Shown here piece by piece: positions 52,408 to 63,059 of a DNA stretch of 64,000 bases. The stretch lies in contig OX235273.1 of assembly GCA_944472155.2 (NCBI GenBank), positions 1,461,204 to 1,525,203 of the forward strand, given 5' to 3'. The position numbers were made by a program, and so were the translations under genes. The DNA is from Trichobilharzia szidati. Its lineage: Eukaryota > Platyhelminthes > Trematoda > Strigeidida > Schistosomatidae. Below the pieces are notes generated by a model that saw only the letters and a list, made by a program, of their open reading frames with translations, was not told the origin of the DNA and ran no database searches. Position 1 is the first letter of the stretch. Every line of letters starts with the position of its first letter.

Positions 52408-53142
52408 GTGCTTAAGGAAAATAAGGGGATGTTATACATGAATATAGCCAATCAACAACAACAACAACAGCAGCAACATCCAGCGCCAGTCACCATCAAT
52501 GGAAGGGATTTGAAAGAGGTCACTTCATTCACTTATCTAGGGAGCATTGTCTCAACTACACGAGGAACGGACGAACGAGGATGTCAAATCGAGAATCGGG
52601 AAGGCGAGAAACACATTCATCAACCTGAAACCAATCTAGAAATCTTCGTCACTCCTCAGCATCACTCAACAACAAAATTCGGATTTTCAATACAAACGTC
52701 AAGTCAGTCAGTTCTTCTATACGGATCAGAAACTTGGCGGGTCACAAAGAATATTTCCAACAGTCTGTTGCAGACCTTTATCAACAACTGTCTTCGCTCC
52801 ATACTGAAGATGAGATGGCCGGAAAGAATCACCAACAAGAAACTATTGGAACAAACAAAACAAGAAACAATCGCTCAACAAATATACAGGAGAAAGTGGA
52901 GATGGATTGGACACTCGCTGAGGAGGCCGATGGGTTACATCTCGCGTCAGGCCTTGGAGTGGAACCCGAAAGGGAAGCGGCGAGTAGGACGTCCAAGCAT
53001 GACATGGAGGAGATCGTGTGAAGAGGAGTTGGAACAGTATGGACTAACATGGATGCAAGTGAAAAGTACAGCAGAAGACAGAAGCAAGTGGAGGCGTGCA
53101 GTTGAAGCCCTATGTTCCAATAGGAACCCAAGGGAACAATAA
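52408..53142 (+). pseudogene. RTE-A RT C-terminal frame (244 codons)
   Basis: The longest open frame in the window. A (CAA)n-encoded glutamine run (residues 17-24) precedes HPAPVTINGRDLKEVTSFTY and LGSIVSTTRGTDE. VLLYGSETWRV, QTFINNCLRSILKMRWPERI, then RRKWRWIGHSLRRPMGYISR, NPKGKRRVGRPSMTWRRSCE and a C-terminal CSNRNPREQ follow. Against other copies, the DEDVKSRIGKARNTF segment is out of frame (DERGCQIENREGEKH), so two compensating frameshifts lie within it. No RT palm motifs are included. The first ten codons are flank. Confidence 0.85.
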
Positions 53143-53147
53143 TAATA
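52435..53147 (+). mobile_element. RTE-A LINE, best-preserved 3' fragment
   Basis: Complete RTE-A C-terminus and 3' end. It finishes with GTTGAAGCCCTATGTTCCAA, TAGGAACCCAAGGGAACAAT and AATAATAAT, the 3' signature mirrored in SINE-A tails. 5'-truncated within the region upstream of ATSFTYLGS. Confidence 0.85.
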
Positions 53148-53784
53148 ATCACCTGAAATAAAACGCCTAGATATCAGCATGTCTGTCATGAAGATTCACT
53201 CTGAATGATAAAGGTTTCAATCTTCATCAGTGTCGATGTAAGACAAGTCACATACAGATGAAGTCTAGTGACAATAGTTCATCAGGTCAGACATACAGAG
53301 ACCAGTGCTTAGCCTGGCTAAAAAAAGGCCACTTTGGTCCAATCAGAAAAGATACCATCATCGAGCGACTTGTCGACATTTGTTTCAATATCTCATTTGA
53401 CTTGTCAGTCAGTGTGATTCACAGAATAAAAATAGGGCTACTGTGTGACGTCATTCTGAAGTCAGCGTTGAAGATGTTTTCCACGAATGATAATAAAGGC
53501 TTAGCCAATAAACCTTCCAGCTCAGAGGTGACTAACATTTAACAGGCCAAAGCAAACACCAGTAGGTCAGCTTCCTTGTGGACTTTATTCATTGTGTACA
53601 GTATTTCAACAGGATGTAATATATGGTATTAAATTTTAGAAAACATAAGCCTGTGTTCCAACGACATATAATATTTCCCAAAAAGTAATGACAAAGTGTG
53701 TCACAAGCTTTGAGGAAGTTCTGGCTTTCTCATGAACTCTGATGAAACTGTATCATTTATTGCCACTTCCAGACTTTTATTACT

Positions 53785-55140
53785 ATTATTATTATTGTTA
53801 CCTTGGGTTCCGAGTGGAACATAGGGCTTCAACAAGACATCTTCACTTTAATATATTTTCTACCATTCTCTTCAGCTGAGTTCACGATTGCCAAAAATCT
53901 CTCATCTCCTCCTCACACAACCTTCTCCATGTCACTCTATCACTGACGACGCACTTGTCGCGTGCTTCCCATTCTGATCCACTTGAGCAATGGCATGTAT
54001 TGTACGCGATATCATTCAACGGCCTCCTCGATGTATGCCCGACCGATCCTTCTCCTTTTTCTCCTACATGTTTGTTGGGTGACTGGCTCTTAATTCGTTT
54101 GTTTCCACAGTTTCTTGTTACTAATTTTTTCTGGCCATTTGATCTTCATCATGGAGCAAAGGCAGCCATTGATGAAAGTTTGCAACCCGTTGGAGATCCT
54201 TTCCGTGACATGTTGGCCAAGTGTCTGACCCATAGAGAAGGACCAACTTCACACTGTTGTTGAAAATTCGAATCTTGTTCCTTATGTTGAGTGCAGAAGA
54301 TTTTCAAATTGGTTTCCAGTTTAAGAAGGCGTATCTTACCTTTCCGTTTCTGACTGGTTTTGACATCTTCATCCGTTCCTTCTGCTTGTGGTCTAAACGT
54401 TGAAGGAGATAACCCCTGTTGAATCTCTCTCGTTGATGGCGATTGATGCTGGTTGCTGTTGTTGTTGCGGTTCGTTGACTATCTTCATTGTCTCAGTCTT
54501 CTGTATGTTCACCAGGATTCCAGTCTTCCCTAGCAGGTTCTTCAGCCACTTTGTTGGTTTTCGCCTGTAAGTCTTTGAGTTTGTATGACATTGGTCATAT
54601 ATCATCTGCGAAATCTAGATCTTCTTGAGTCTTCTTATCGGTCGTCCAGCTTATTCCAGTCTTCTCACTCCCAACGCCCAGTCTCACGCACAATCCAGTC
54701 CACCACAATTAAGAATACCATCGGTGATAATAGGTAGTCAACTTGTCTTACTCTTGTACGCACTTCAAACACCCCACTGAGTTTACCGTTGTGGATCACC
54801 TGACACGTGGCATTGTCATATAGCCAGATGTTGAATGAGGTTGATAGAGACTTGAGGCACGCCTCAGTGTTTAAGCAATTCCCAAATCAATTCTCGGTCA
54901 ACAACGTCTGTCGAAGGCCTTTTTGAAGTCAATGAAGGTAGTTGAGATAGAGGTTTGACTCTCATCTTAATTTTTGTTCTGTGGTGACGACGCGTAGAGT
55001 TGCAGTTTGATAAGCACATGATTTGCCTTTCCTGAACCCAGTTTATTCCATTGGGGGCGGAGTTCCGTATCCAGTGCATCCTTTATTCTCTCCAGGATGA
55101 TGCGACTTAATGTTTTACTTGGCGTGGACAAGAAAATGAT
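53785..55140 (-). mobile_element. RTE-A LINE, long fragment reaching the RT
   Basis: Minus-strand copy from the 3' end (TTACCTTGGGTTCCGAGTGG on plus) through the C-terminus to RT palm sequence. Frame 54967-55200 reads TPSKTLSRIILERIKDALDT then ELRPQWNKLGSGKANHVLIK, equivalent to the RTE RT segment LNRMKDAVDAQLRDQQAGFR. Frame 54393-54605 reads NLLGKTGILVNIQKTETMKI. Stops and shifts throughout. Inserted between blocks c and d of the duplicated unit. Confidence 0.78.
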
Positions 55141-55867
55141 CTCCTCCAGACATAAACATCGGTAACTGAGAAACTGAAATGTGATAGAACTTTCTGACAA
55201 CCAAATTTATCATATCACGAGGAAATGCAGTCAGAATTGAAGTTCCTTATATTTCATTCTATTTGAAACTAGTCAGGTGATTGTGCCTACTTTTGAGTGA
55301 GCGATGATTTTCCCACTGAGGCTCAGAGCCAGTATTCCATTGGTCCACGAGACCGCTTGAATCTACTTCTGCATTCTATGTGGTATGAGATAAAATCGAA
55401 AGATACTAGTTGGATTCCCCTGTTGGTTTCAGACTGACAGTTATGGTAACATTCAAACATTTATTAATGAAACCTATATGCTATAATAGGGCTGTTCATC
55501 CCGGTACAGGGGTTAATATCGAAGAAAGAAAACTACGCACCCAGAAATCAACTTCGTTTTCATTGAATGCAACCTTTATTAGTAGTCTATCATAATATTT
55601 AAGGGAAATAAGGGGCTGTGAAATCAATGAACCTGAAAATCTGACTCTACATAAAAAGAGTTATTCGTCTAAATATTAACCAGCCTCTCAATAAGACAGA
55701 TTCAAAATAAACCTCCTGACTTCCACTAATTTCAATGTAGGAAGGGTTATACATAAATGAAGTTTGGTGAAGGTAGTTTATTAGATTAGAATGAGAGAAC
55801 ATCACGCAGCTGACTCACTTCAAAATCACTCTTAGTCAGTAGGAAGCGTACGACAGAGCGAAAGTTG

Positions 55868-55970
55868 GGTGTGAGACTGAAAACCCCATCTCGTCAAGTT
55901 GGTATCATTACTTCTATACCTTCAAAGCTTGAAGCCGCATCTTTTACTTCGAGCTTCAGTACGGATGATA
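55868..55970 (+). mobile_element. SINE-A 3' fragment
   Basis: GTTGGGTGTGAGACTGAAAA, CCCCATCTCGTC, then CAAAGCTTGAAGCCGCATCT and TTTACTTCGAGC match the SINE-A body and tail. The head is missing. Confidence 0.45.
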
Positions 55971-57114
55971 AGAAATGACACTAGTTGAATCATCTTCTGT
56001 CACAATATCTTAACTGATTCACTGGTCAAAGTGATCGATAAAGTTAAAATAAATCTTCAGTTTGATTTCATGTTGAAGTTAGCGTTGAAGGTTTGTTTGT
56101 TTCCAAAAGGACAATGAAGGCATTGCAGTCAAATCATTCAGCTCAGAGGATGCAGAGGGACAGAAAATAGTTTCCAGTGATTATTTGTTCTTGCATTGTA
56201 CCTCTGAGAAATAAACATTGACATCAATATAGATTTGTCAAGGTAACTAACATCTTACAGGCTAAAACAAAGACTATACTGTTAATTGTTCAATGAAATT
56301 TATTTCAGGTGTACAACAGTTCAACAGGATATAATATATATGATAGTAAATTATAGAAGTCAAACTATATGAGGCTCTTTTCCACCTACATATGATGCTT
56401 CATAACACACCCACTGGCAGAAGTGTACCTGAAGCTTTGTAGAAGTTCCGGCCTTCTCAAAGACTCGAAACTGTATGATTTAGTATTGTGTTCATACATA
56501 AATATTGGTAACTGAGAAACTGATGTATGATTTAACTCTCTGCCTAATAAATTTAATCATGTAACGCTGAAGTATAGTCAAACTTGAAGTTACTAACGTG
56601 CCTACTCTTTGAAGAGGGACACTGTCCCCACGCAGGGGGGTACTCATCAATCCTTATTGCACAGCGTTACTCATTAGACTACAAAGCCGACAGAAAACCT
56701 CCTCTGAGAAAGCTGTTAATTGAAATTAGGACAAAAGATACCTCTTGGATTGGCCTGATGGCTCCAGTCTAACATTCACGGTGATTTTTTAACAACGAAA
56801 ATATTAAGAAGACTGTTACAACGAAGAAAACGTTCCTTTTGATGAAGTCATCAATTGGGCGGAAAATTCGTGTATATATAGTAAATAAGTGAGAATGTTA
56901 CAGAACTATTCCCAGTCAAGGATCACATTATTAAAATCCCAAAGTGTAATAAACAGGAAGATCGGATAAAAAAACGGAATCATAATTACTGAGAAAATTG
57001 ACCTTTTCTATTCAACTAGGGATCAAAAATGTAGTAATAAAAAACTTCCCTAATAGTCAATTCGTTGAATAACTATCATCCTACTATGTTTTTTTATTCG
57101 AATTTCCTGCCATT

Positions 57115-57830
57115 ATTAATATTATTGTTCCCTTAGGTTCTGAGTGGAACATACGACTTGTACAACACAACTCTGCTCTGTTTTATTCTCTGCTGTCCTC
57201 TTTAGCGGGGACCATGATTGCCCATAATCTCTTACCTGTCTTTCACACGATCTCCTCCATGTCACCCTCTCACCGTCGACCCACTCGTTGCTTTTCATTC
57301 GGGTTCCAGTCAAGTGGTGTCCTGATTAACACACGATGTCATTCGAGGGCCTCCTCATTGATGTGTGTCCGATCCATCTCCATTTTTGCCAACATATTTA
57401 TTGAGCGGTAAGCTCTTGGTTGGTTTGTTCCACTGCAGAGTTTCTTGCAGTTAATCCTATGTGGTTAGCCAGCCAATTGATCTTGAATATGGAGCCAGCT
57501 AGCAAAGGTGGTAGTTAGTGATAAGAGTCTTCAGTAGCCTGTTGATGATGGTTCTTGTGACGTGCGTGTCAAGTTTCTGACCCATTTGAAAAAACTGACT
57601 GATTTAACATGGGTGTTGGAAATCTGGACCTTGTTTTTTATACTGAGTTAGTGCAGAATATTTCCAAACTGATTTCATTCTGATGAAGGTGTATATTGCC
57701 TTTCTGATTCTGGTTTTGATATCTTCATCCGTTTCCTGTGTGATTTTAACAATGCTTAATGCCTAGATAAGTGAAGGAAGTGACCATTTTCAAGTTTCTG
57801 CCGTCAATAGTGAATGATGCTGTTTGTTGG
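57115..57830 (-). mobile_element. RTE-A LINE, 3' fragment
   Basis: On plus starts TTGTTCCCTTAGGTTCTGAG. Frame 57122-57313 reads ERVTWRRSCERQVRDYGQSW then RTAENKTEQSCVVQVVCS and TQNLREQ (C-terminus). Homology continues to CCTAGATAAGTGAAGGAAGT (the YLGS region). Frameshifted. Confidence 0.75.
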
Positions 57831-57992
57831 TTAACTTCATCACCTCCATCTTCTGTATTACTACCCTTTAAATCCCTGTTTGTGATTAATTATTCAAATT
57901 ATTTAAACCTTGACTAAAAAACGTTCTGGAACATTCTCACCCACTTACTTCAAATACAAGAATGTATTACCCAAATGATTTTTTTATTACTT

Positions 57993-58160
57993 GAAGTTTC
58001 TGTAGCAGTAGTGTTTATTTTTACAGGATGGGGTTGCTAGCCTCATGCCCAACCTTCACTCTTTACCAGTCTTACTACTACTGGCTTAGTGAGGTAAAGG
58101 AGTGCGTCAACCGGGGATCGGACCCCGTAACACCTTCGTGGTCGGCGAGTACTCTGCCGT
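57993..58160 (-). mobile_element. SINE-A, lacking its RTE-like tail
   Basis: On minus: an eroded A-box region, then GGGGTCCGATCCCCGG (B box), TCCTTTACCTCACTAAGCC, GGCATGAGGCTAGCAACCCC, ending at GCTACAGAAACTTCAAG. The terminal CCTATGTTCCACT segment is absent. The left end of the hairpin element abuts its head side. Confidence 0.7.
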
Positions 58161-58430
58161 TGTACATAGTCGATGACTTCGTCGAAAAGAAAATTTCCTT
58201 CGCTGTAACCGTCATTATTATAATTATTGTTTCCTTTAATTCCTAGAGGAACATAGGGCTTCAGCCGTGCGTCTCCATTGCGTTCGGTTCTCTGCTAGAG
58301 TCTTCACCTGGCTTCAACTCTGCCCATACGTTTTCATCTCCTCTTCACATGACCTTCTCCAAGTCACCCTTGCACTGACGACCAACTCGCCGCTTCCCTT
58401 TCGGTTAACCGTCATTATAATATTCCATAT
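58160..58430. mobile_element. Hairpin element copy 2, split by an RTE fragment with 13-bp TSD
   Basis: GACTTCGTCGAAAAGAAAAT, then TTCCTTCGCTGTAACCGTC, corresponds to the loop and right arm of the 15.8-kb hairpin. After the RTE piece it resumes GTCATTATAATATTCCATA. TAACCGTCATTAT at 58206-58218 and 58406-58418 is the target-site duplication of the RTE insertion. Confidence 0.6.
58219..58405 (-). mobile_element. RTE-A LINE, 187-bp 3' stub with 13-bp target-site duplication
   Basis: Plus-strand reading ATTATTGTTTCCTTTAATTC then GAGGAACATAGGGCTTCAGC matches 30722-30900 nearly base for base. It ends at CGCCGCTTCCCTTTCGGT. A short, recent, strongly 5'-truncated insertion. Confidence 0.8.
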
Positions 58431-59202
58431 TGTGGTGAGAGCCGTCTGCTACCCATAATTGTAGACAACAATTTACGTCCCGAATTGGGGGCATGAAGCA
58501 AAACAGTAACAAAGCTTAACCTTGAGGAACTCATCAACCAATCACAGCAGACCTAACGTGTGCAAATACAATTCGCAGATATATGGCCTGACTTTCTAAG
58601 AAATGGCTACAAAGAGATGACAGAATAACCTTTAGCAAGAAAACAACCAATCAGAAGACGTTGCTTCTCTGCTAACAATAACGAATAATAATGTACACAA
58701 AATCCCATAAATATCTGTTGATTTTCTCAAAATAAACGATCTGTTTCCTGGCCCTTGTCTTCTGTCGTTACGCTATTATTAATGTGTTTTCTGTGAGTTT
58801 AAATTTCTCTAGCGGTTTGATGGGCTTATTAGTATGGGGTTGTTGTTCCCACGCCCAACCCAACCTCTTTATCCGGGCTTAAGAGCGGCTAGAAAACTAG
58901 CAAGCCAGTTAACTAGGCAAGGTTAATATTTCCTATAGTCTAACATTTTGAAATTTTTTCATGCCATAACAGTGCTTATCAGTTCGATCAAGAAATACCA
59001 TAGGTATATGTGAATTATTTATTATCAATGCGATACTGGTAAAGTGATCAAAACTATTTGTCATGGATCATCTAGGGAAAAGAAATACCATCTAAAATAG
59101 GAAGAATGGATGACTCAAATATCATTACCAAGAATAAGTGAATGAGCATGCATCTCTTAAACAATAAGTCTATTCCTCACCTCATACACAAACAGATCGT
59201 CT
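58431..59202. other. Mostly non-coding, with a possible SINE-A scrap
   Basis: GATGGGCTTATTAGTATGGG and CCCACGCCCAACCCAACCTC (58818-58867) resemble the reversed SINE-A body. Nothing else recognised. Confidence 0.35.
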
Positions 59203-60690
59203 AAAATGTTGGTGGAGATATGTAGACGACACACTAGTAATAGTGAATAAAAACGATATTGAGAAACTCTTCTCACACATAAACAACCATGTCGCCTAAA
59301 TAAATTTCACTATGGAAGTAGAGAATGAAATTGGGGAACTACCTATGTTAGACTGCAAAATACAAAGAATAACAGATGGTAGCATTAAAACGACGCCATA
59401 TAGCAAAAATACACACTCTGGAAGATTCCTTGATTATCACTCAGCTAATCCACTCACGGTGAAACGAGGATTAATACAAGGTCTTGCAGATAGAATACGT
59501 AGAGTTACAACAACGCCAGAGGACCAGCGTAAAGAAATAAACGTCCTATTCAAAATGCTACTCGACAACAACTACCCAAAAAGATTTATCAAAGAGAAAA
59601 TGAAGGGTAAAACCGGAGAATCACAAGATGAAAGAATGCAAAAAGACAGTCACAATACCATATAAAATGGTACATCAGAGGCAATTCAAAGAAACCTCAA
59701 AAATATCGGCATTCACACTACTTTCAAACCGACAAATCTAATCAAAAATAAAATGAATCAATTGAAAGATCCCATAAAAATGATGGATAAAAACAACTTG
59801 ATTTATAAAATATCTTGTGCTGACTGTCCGACTAAATATGTGGGGTAAACATCCAGATCACGTAAAATAAGAGTGAATGAACATAGACGCCTAGCCAAAG
59901 GTCAACCAACAGGAACACAAGCGTACACGAATCTTGAAAAAATTCATTGATAGCTGCACATGCATGCGACAAAAACCACAATATCGATTGGAACAATGTG
60001 TGTATTCTAAAAACTAACATGAACAAATGGAAATAAAGACTTATAACAAAATCGATATTCATTAAAGTCACACCGGATACATGTAACAAGGGTGACTCAG
60101 TACAACTATCGACAACTTGGAATATAATTCTGAATACAAAAACATGAATGAACAAAAATAATGAACTATATATATGAGTACAAATCATAAATGTGTGAGT
60201 AAAACAATTCCAACAGTGGTGTGAACATGGGCAGTAATTTTGCTTTCTTACTTTCTTACTTACTTTCTTTCTTTCTTAATTTTCCTTTTCTCTCTCTTCT
60301 TTTTCCGTTATGTGCTGCTTTGTTTCTTTCTATCGCTTACACCAGTTAATAAGACAGCTCCCACTTTTCTAACACCTTCAAACACTGTTTCAGCTTTACC
60401 TTTGCTACTGACATGCCAATATATTGTTGTCATAATGAACTGAGATTTCCTTAATCTATGTAGAATTCTATTTATTGATAATGTACAAACTGGATGCAAT
60501 ACTGTAGTAAAAATGCTGAGAATTCCATTCTGTATCACATGTACTGTTTTGAAATAAAGCAAATTATTATTATTATTATTAAATATTACCAATAAAAAAA
60601 CTTATCATTGTGTGCAAACTATTGAAATATAATTATACTTTATTTGATCTAATCCACAATGCTCAAACTTTTTACTGATATTAGATCGTC
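59203..60690 (+). mobile_element. Penelope-like retroelement, lineage A, copy 2
   Basis: Begins within the RT motif C (TGGTGGAGATATGTAGACGA) and reads through linker, endonuclease and tail. The frame at 59312-59665 matches 4726-5100 of copy 1 almost throughout. Stops not found in copy 1 occur near 59295 and in the YVGQT segment (CAA to TAA at ~59848), plus one at ~60034. A Jockey-like 3' tail (60243-60585) splits the PLE tail: ATTTTGCT before, AAATATTACC after. Confidence 0.85.
60243..60585 (+). mobile_element. Jockey-like LINE 3' fragment inserted in PLE-A copy 2
   Basis: Pyrimidine-rich start (CTTACTTACTTTCTTTCTTT), then the family 3' end: GCTGAGAATTCCATTCTGTA, TCACATGTACTGTTTTGAAA, TAAAGCAAATTATTATTATT. 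Comparison with copy 1 (ATTTTGCTCGAAATATT at 5651) shows the exact site, with about two bases lost and no target-site duplication. Confidence 0.7.
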
Positions 60691-62344
60691 TATAGTTTTG
60701 ACAGATTCGAAGAAAAGGAATAAACGAAGAATGGTACAGTTTTGAGATTGGTTTAGAAAGCACTTACATCATTATTCATGGATAAAACACCCAGTCGGGT
60801 TTCTACCACTCAGCATCACCCTCATAAAGTCATAAAGAACTTAGTTTTGCTATGCAGAAGCCATATTTACCCATTCCTCCATACTTTGTTAACTGACGTA
60901 CCACCCCTTGGCTGTTTTTAAAAAAATTAGATTCACTAGTTGAAATGATTAGAATACTTTCGAGAATGCAGGCTAATGAACGTAGGATAAATGAATATAT
61001 TTCGCTGCTTAGTGTAAGGCTAATCATGCTTACCACAATTTTGATTAACTGAAGGTTGCTCTGGTGATCAGAGGGTGAAGTGTAAACACTTCACTTTTAG
61101 GCGAACTGAGTGTATGTGTTTGTAAGTTGGTAATTGGAGTGGTAAACAGATTGAGAATATAAAATAATATCGAAATATTTTTGAACTGGAGTCAAGTGGT
61201 GATATCAAACCTTTTGACTTTTATTCAAGAGGTAGGAATAATCTTAGCAAATGTCCTAAATTTAGTCACCATAATGACAAAGACCCCGTATCATATCGAT
61301 TTTTTCGACAACCACCCTTATACGGGACATTTGTTATGATGACAGTTGAATTTTCAGCTCAACCACCACACCTCTATCCTCGACAGTGTCATTGTCTTTA
61401 TGGTTGAAATATGAATAATTACACCACTCGATACTTCATGCCATCCTTACATACTTCAGAACTCAAGGACACTTAATACATCAAAGCTTGAGTGAGTAAT
61501 TATTCCTCCTCATACTCACTTGAATTGTCTTTAGGCGTTTTTAAGTTTTTGTTAACATGAATGCGGGCCTTGATTGTAACTAGTTAATATATATATGCGT
61601 CTTCCTTATTATCCCTGATCGATAAAGATGTTGATTAGTCTTGAAATTATTGATGATTACACTTCAAATTTTGTGAGTTTGAATGAATTTTGTAAATATT
61701 TTGAATCAGTAACTTGGTGTTGTTAATTCAGTTGGATGGACGATGAGAGAACTTTATGTATGAACGATTCTATACTGGATGTCATAACAATCGCTGTCAA
61801 ATGTTTGAATTATCTGACATTTATGTAATGAAGTTTTTTATGTCTGTGGGATTTTGTTTTCAATAAACGTATTTTTGCTTTGTTTTTCCACTAATGAACG
61901 TGATGTAATCCGGGATTTTTTTCAATTTTCAGGTTTCCGTATTGAACCAGATTTGACTGTACTGCTTTTGTTTATATGTATCTCAATAGGTGAAGCGCTT
62001 TTCCCTCGCCTAAATGTTGACTACAGTAGTTTAAGAGTGGGAAATCCAAGATATCCACTGACAGACGTATACCCATAGAACGCGACGTCATTATACTTGC
62101 CCAGAATTCTAGAATACACGGACCACTAACTTGCTACAAATGATATTTGCTTCGTAATGGACAAGAATACTGTGATGTACATTAACCATCTTATATTATT
62201 TCTAATTGCTCTTCAATGACGAGTCACCTGTCTTACGGACTGATCAGTGTGTCTATTGAAGTTCTACAGAAAGCTAATTACCGCCAGAATAGCTCATTGG
62301 TGATGCATCTGACTGCAGCACTAAGTGACCCTAGTTTAAATCAC
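60691..62344. other. Long stretch without recognised elements; one possible exon
   Basis: No repeat or TE signature over 1.6 kb. At 61917-61933 a pyrimidine tract ends TTTTTTTCAATTTTCAG, a good 3' splice site, followed by an open frame (FRIEPDLTVLLLFICISIGE to DVYP, stop at 62076-62078). This may be a host exon, with no family recognised. The frame before the splice site has no evident start signal. Confidence 0.3.
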
Positions 62345-62745
62345 AGAAAGTGCACCACTTCCGTTGAGGTTACCCATAATCTCTCATCTCCTCCTAACAT
62401 GATCTTCTTTACGCCACCCTTTGACCACGCCCAGCTTATCTTTCACTATTCGGAGGCCTGTTGCTTGATGTTTCCTTCAATGCTCTCCTACGTATGTGTG
62501 CGATCCGTCTCCATTTCCTTTGGCATATTTCTTGGATATTAGCTTCTTGATTGGCTCGTTCCAAGATTTCTCTGTTGTTTATGCTATCTGGCCGGTCATC
62601 TGATCTTCTGTATGGAGCCAGAGATGGCAGTTGTTGGTAAAATTCTGCAATAGGCTGTTGGAGAAGCTTTTCGTGACGCACGTGACAACTCTATGAAGCA
62701 TACAGAAGCACCAATTTGACGGATAACTTCAATTTAATAATCCTC
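62345..62745 (-). mobile_element. RTE-A LINE, fragment lacking its 3' end
   Basis: Frame 62436-62681 (minus) reads MRHEKLLQQPIAEFYQQLPS, then RSDDRPDSINNREILERANQ and IQEICQRKWRRIAHIRRRAL, the mid C-terminal part. The 3' signature is not present at the left edge (62345), which is unusual for a LINE stub. Confidence 0.68.
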
Positions 62746-63059
62746 ATAATATCAATACATTTGTTAAAGAAGTCCATATGCTATATTGAAGCCGGTCTAT
62801 TTGTTTCAGATATGTCATCTGGAAATCATAAAGATGAATAAATAAGGCGGAATTTACTTAACCAATGGTGACTGATAATAGTGGAATCCATGATTCCCAT
62901 TTTCTCATCTCTTTTGAACTCCTCAGGTAGTGGTTTTGCCTGCATCCTCAGTCAATAAATGTCATGCCCTTCACACTATTCTCATCACACAGAATGCATG
63001 TCAAATAATATTTTGTGCAGTATTTTTTACACTCAGTCGTTCAAACAGTCTTTTATTAT
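62746..63059. other. Non-coding, nothing recognised
   Basis: No frame or repeat of note. Confidence 0.4.

Larger units (their letters stand above)
52330..56900. repeat. Tandem pair of a ~1.35-kb unit, with two RTE insertions in the first copy
   Basis: Four landmarks (a-d) recur in order. a: CGTTTTCATTG with GGAAAATAAGGGGATG (52370-52432) and its partner at 55552-55620. b: GATGAAGTCTAGTGACAATA (53258) and ATGAAGTTTGGTGAAGGTAG (55757). c: CAACAGGATGTAATATATGG (53608) and CAACAGGATATAATATATAT (56322). d: CATCGGTAACTGAGAAACTG (55156) and TATTGGTAACTGAGAAACTG (56505). RTE copies lie between a and b, and between c and d, of the first unit only. The d block also contains a reversed tRNA-like stretch near 55290-55350, so the unit includes Smα-like sequence. 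Confidence 0.6.

Noticed and set aside
52829..53189. Minus-strand frames of 107 and 80 codons
   Set aside because: Antisense shadows of the RTE-A coding frame. The repeated LGFLLEHRASTARLHLLLSS pattern seen at many loci is only the reverse complement of the LINE 3' end.
59832..60188. 118-codon minus-strand frame
   Set aside because: Antisense of the PLE-A endonuclease in copy 2.
60240..60443. Phenylalanine/leucine-rich 67-codon frame as a membrane protein
   Set aside because: Encoded by a CTTT microsatellite and the 3' part of a LINE. Composition artefact.
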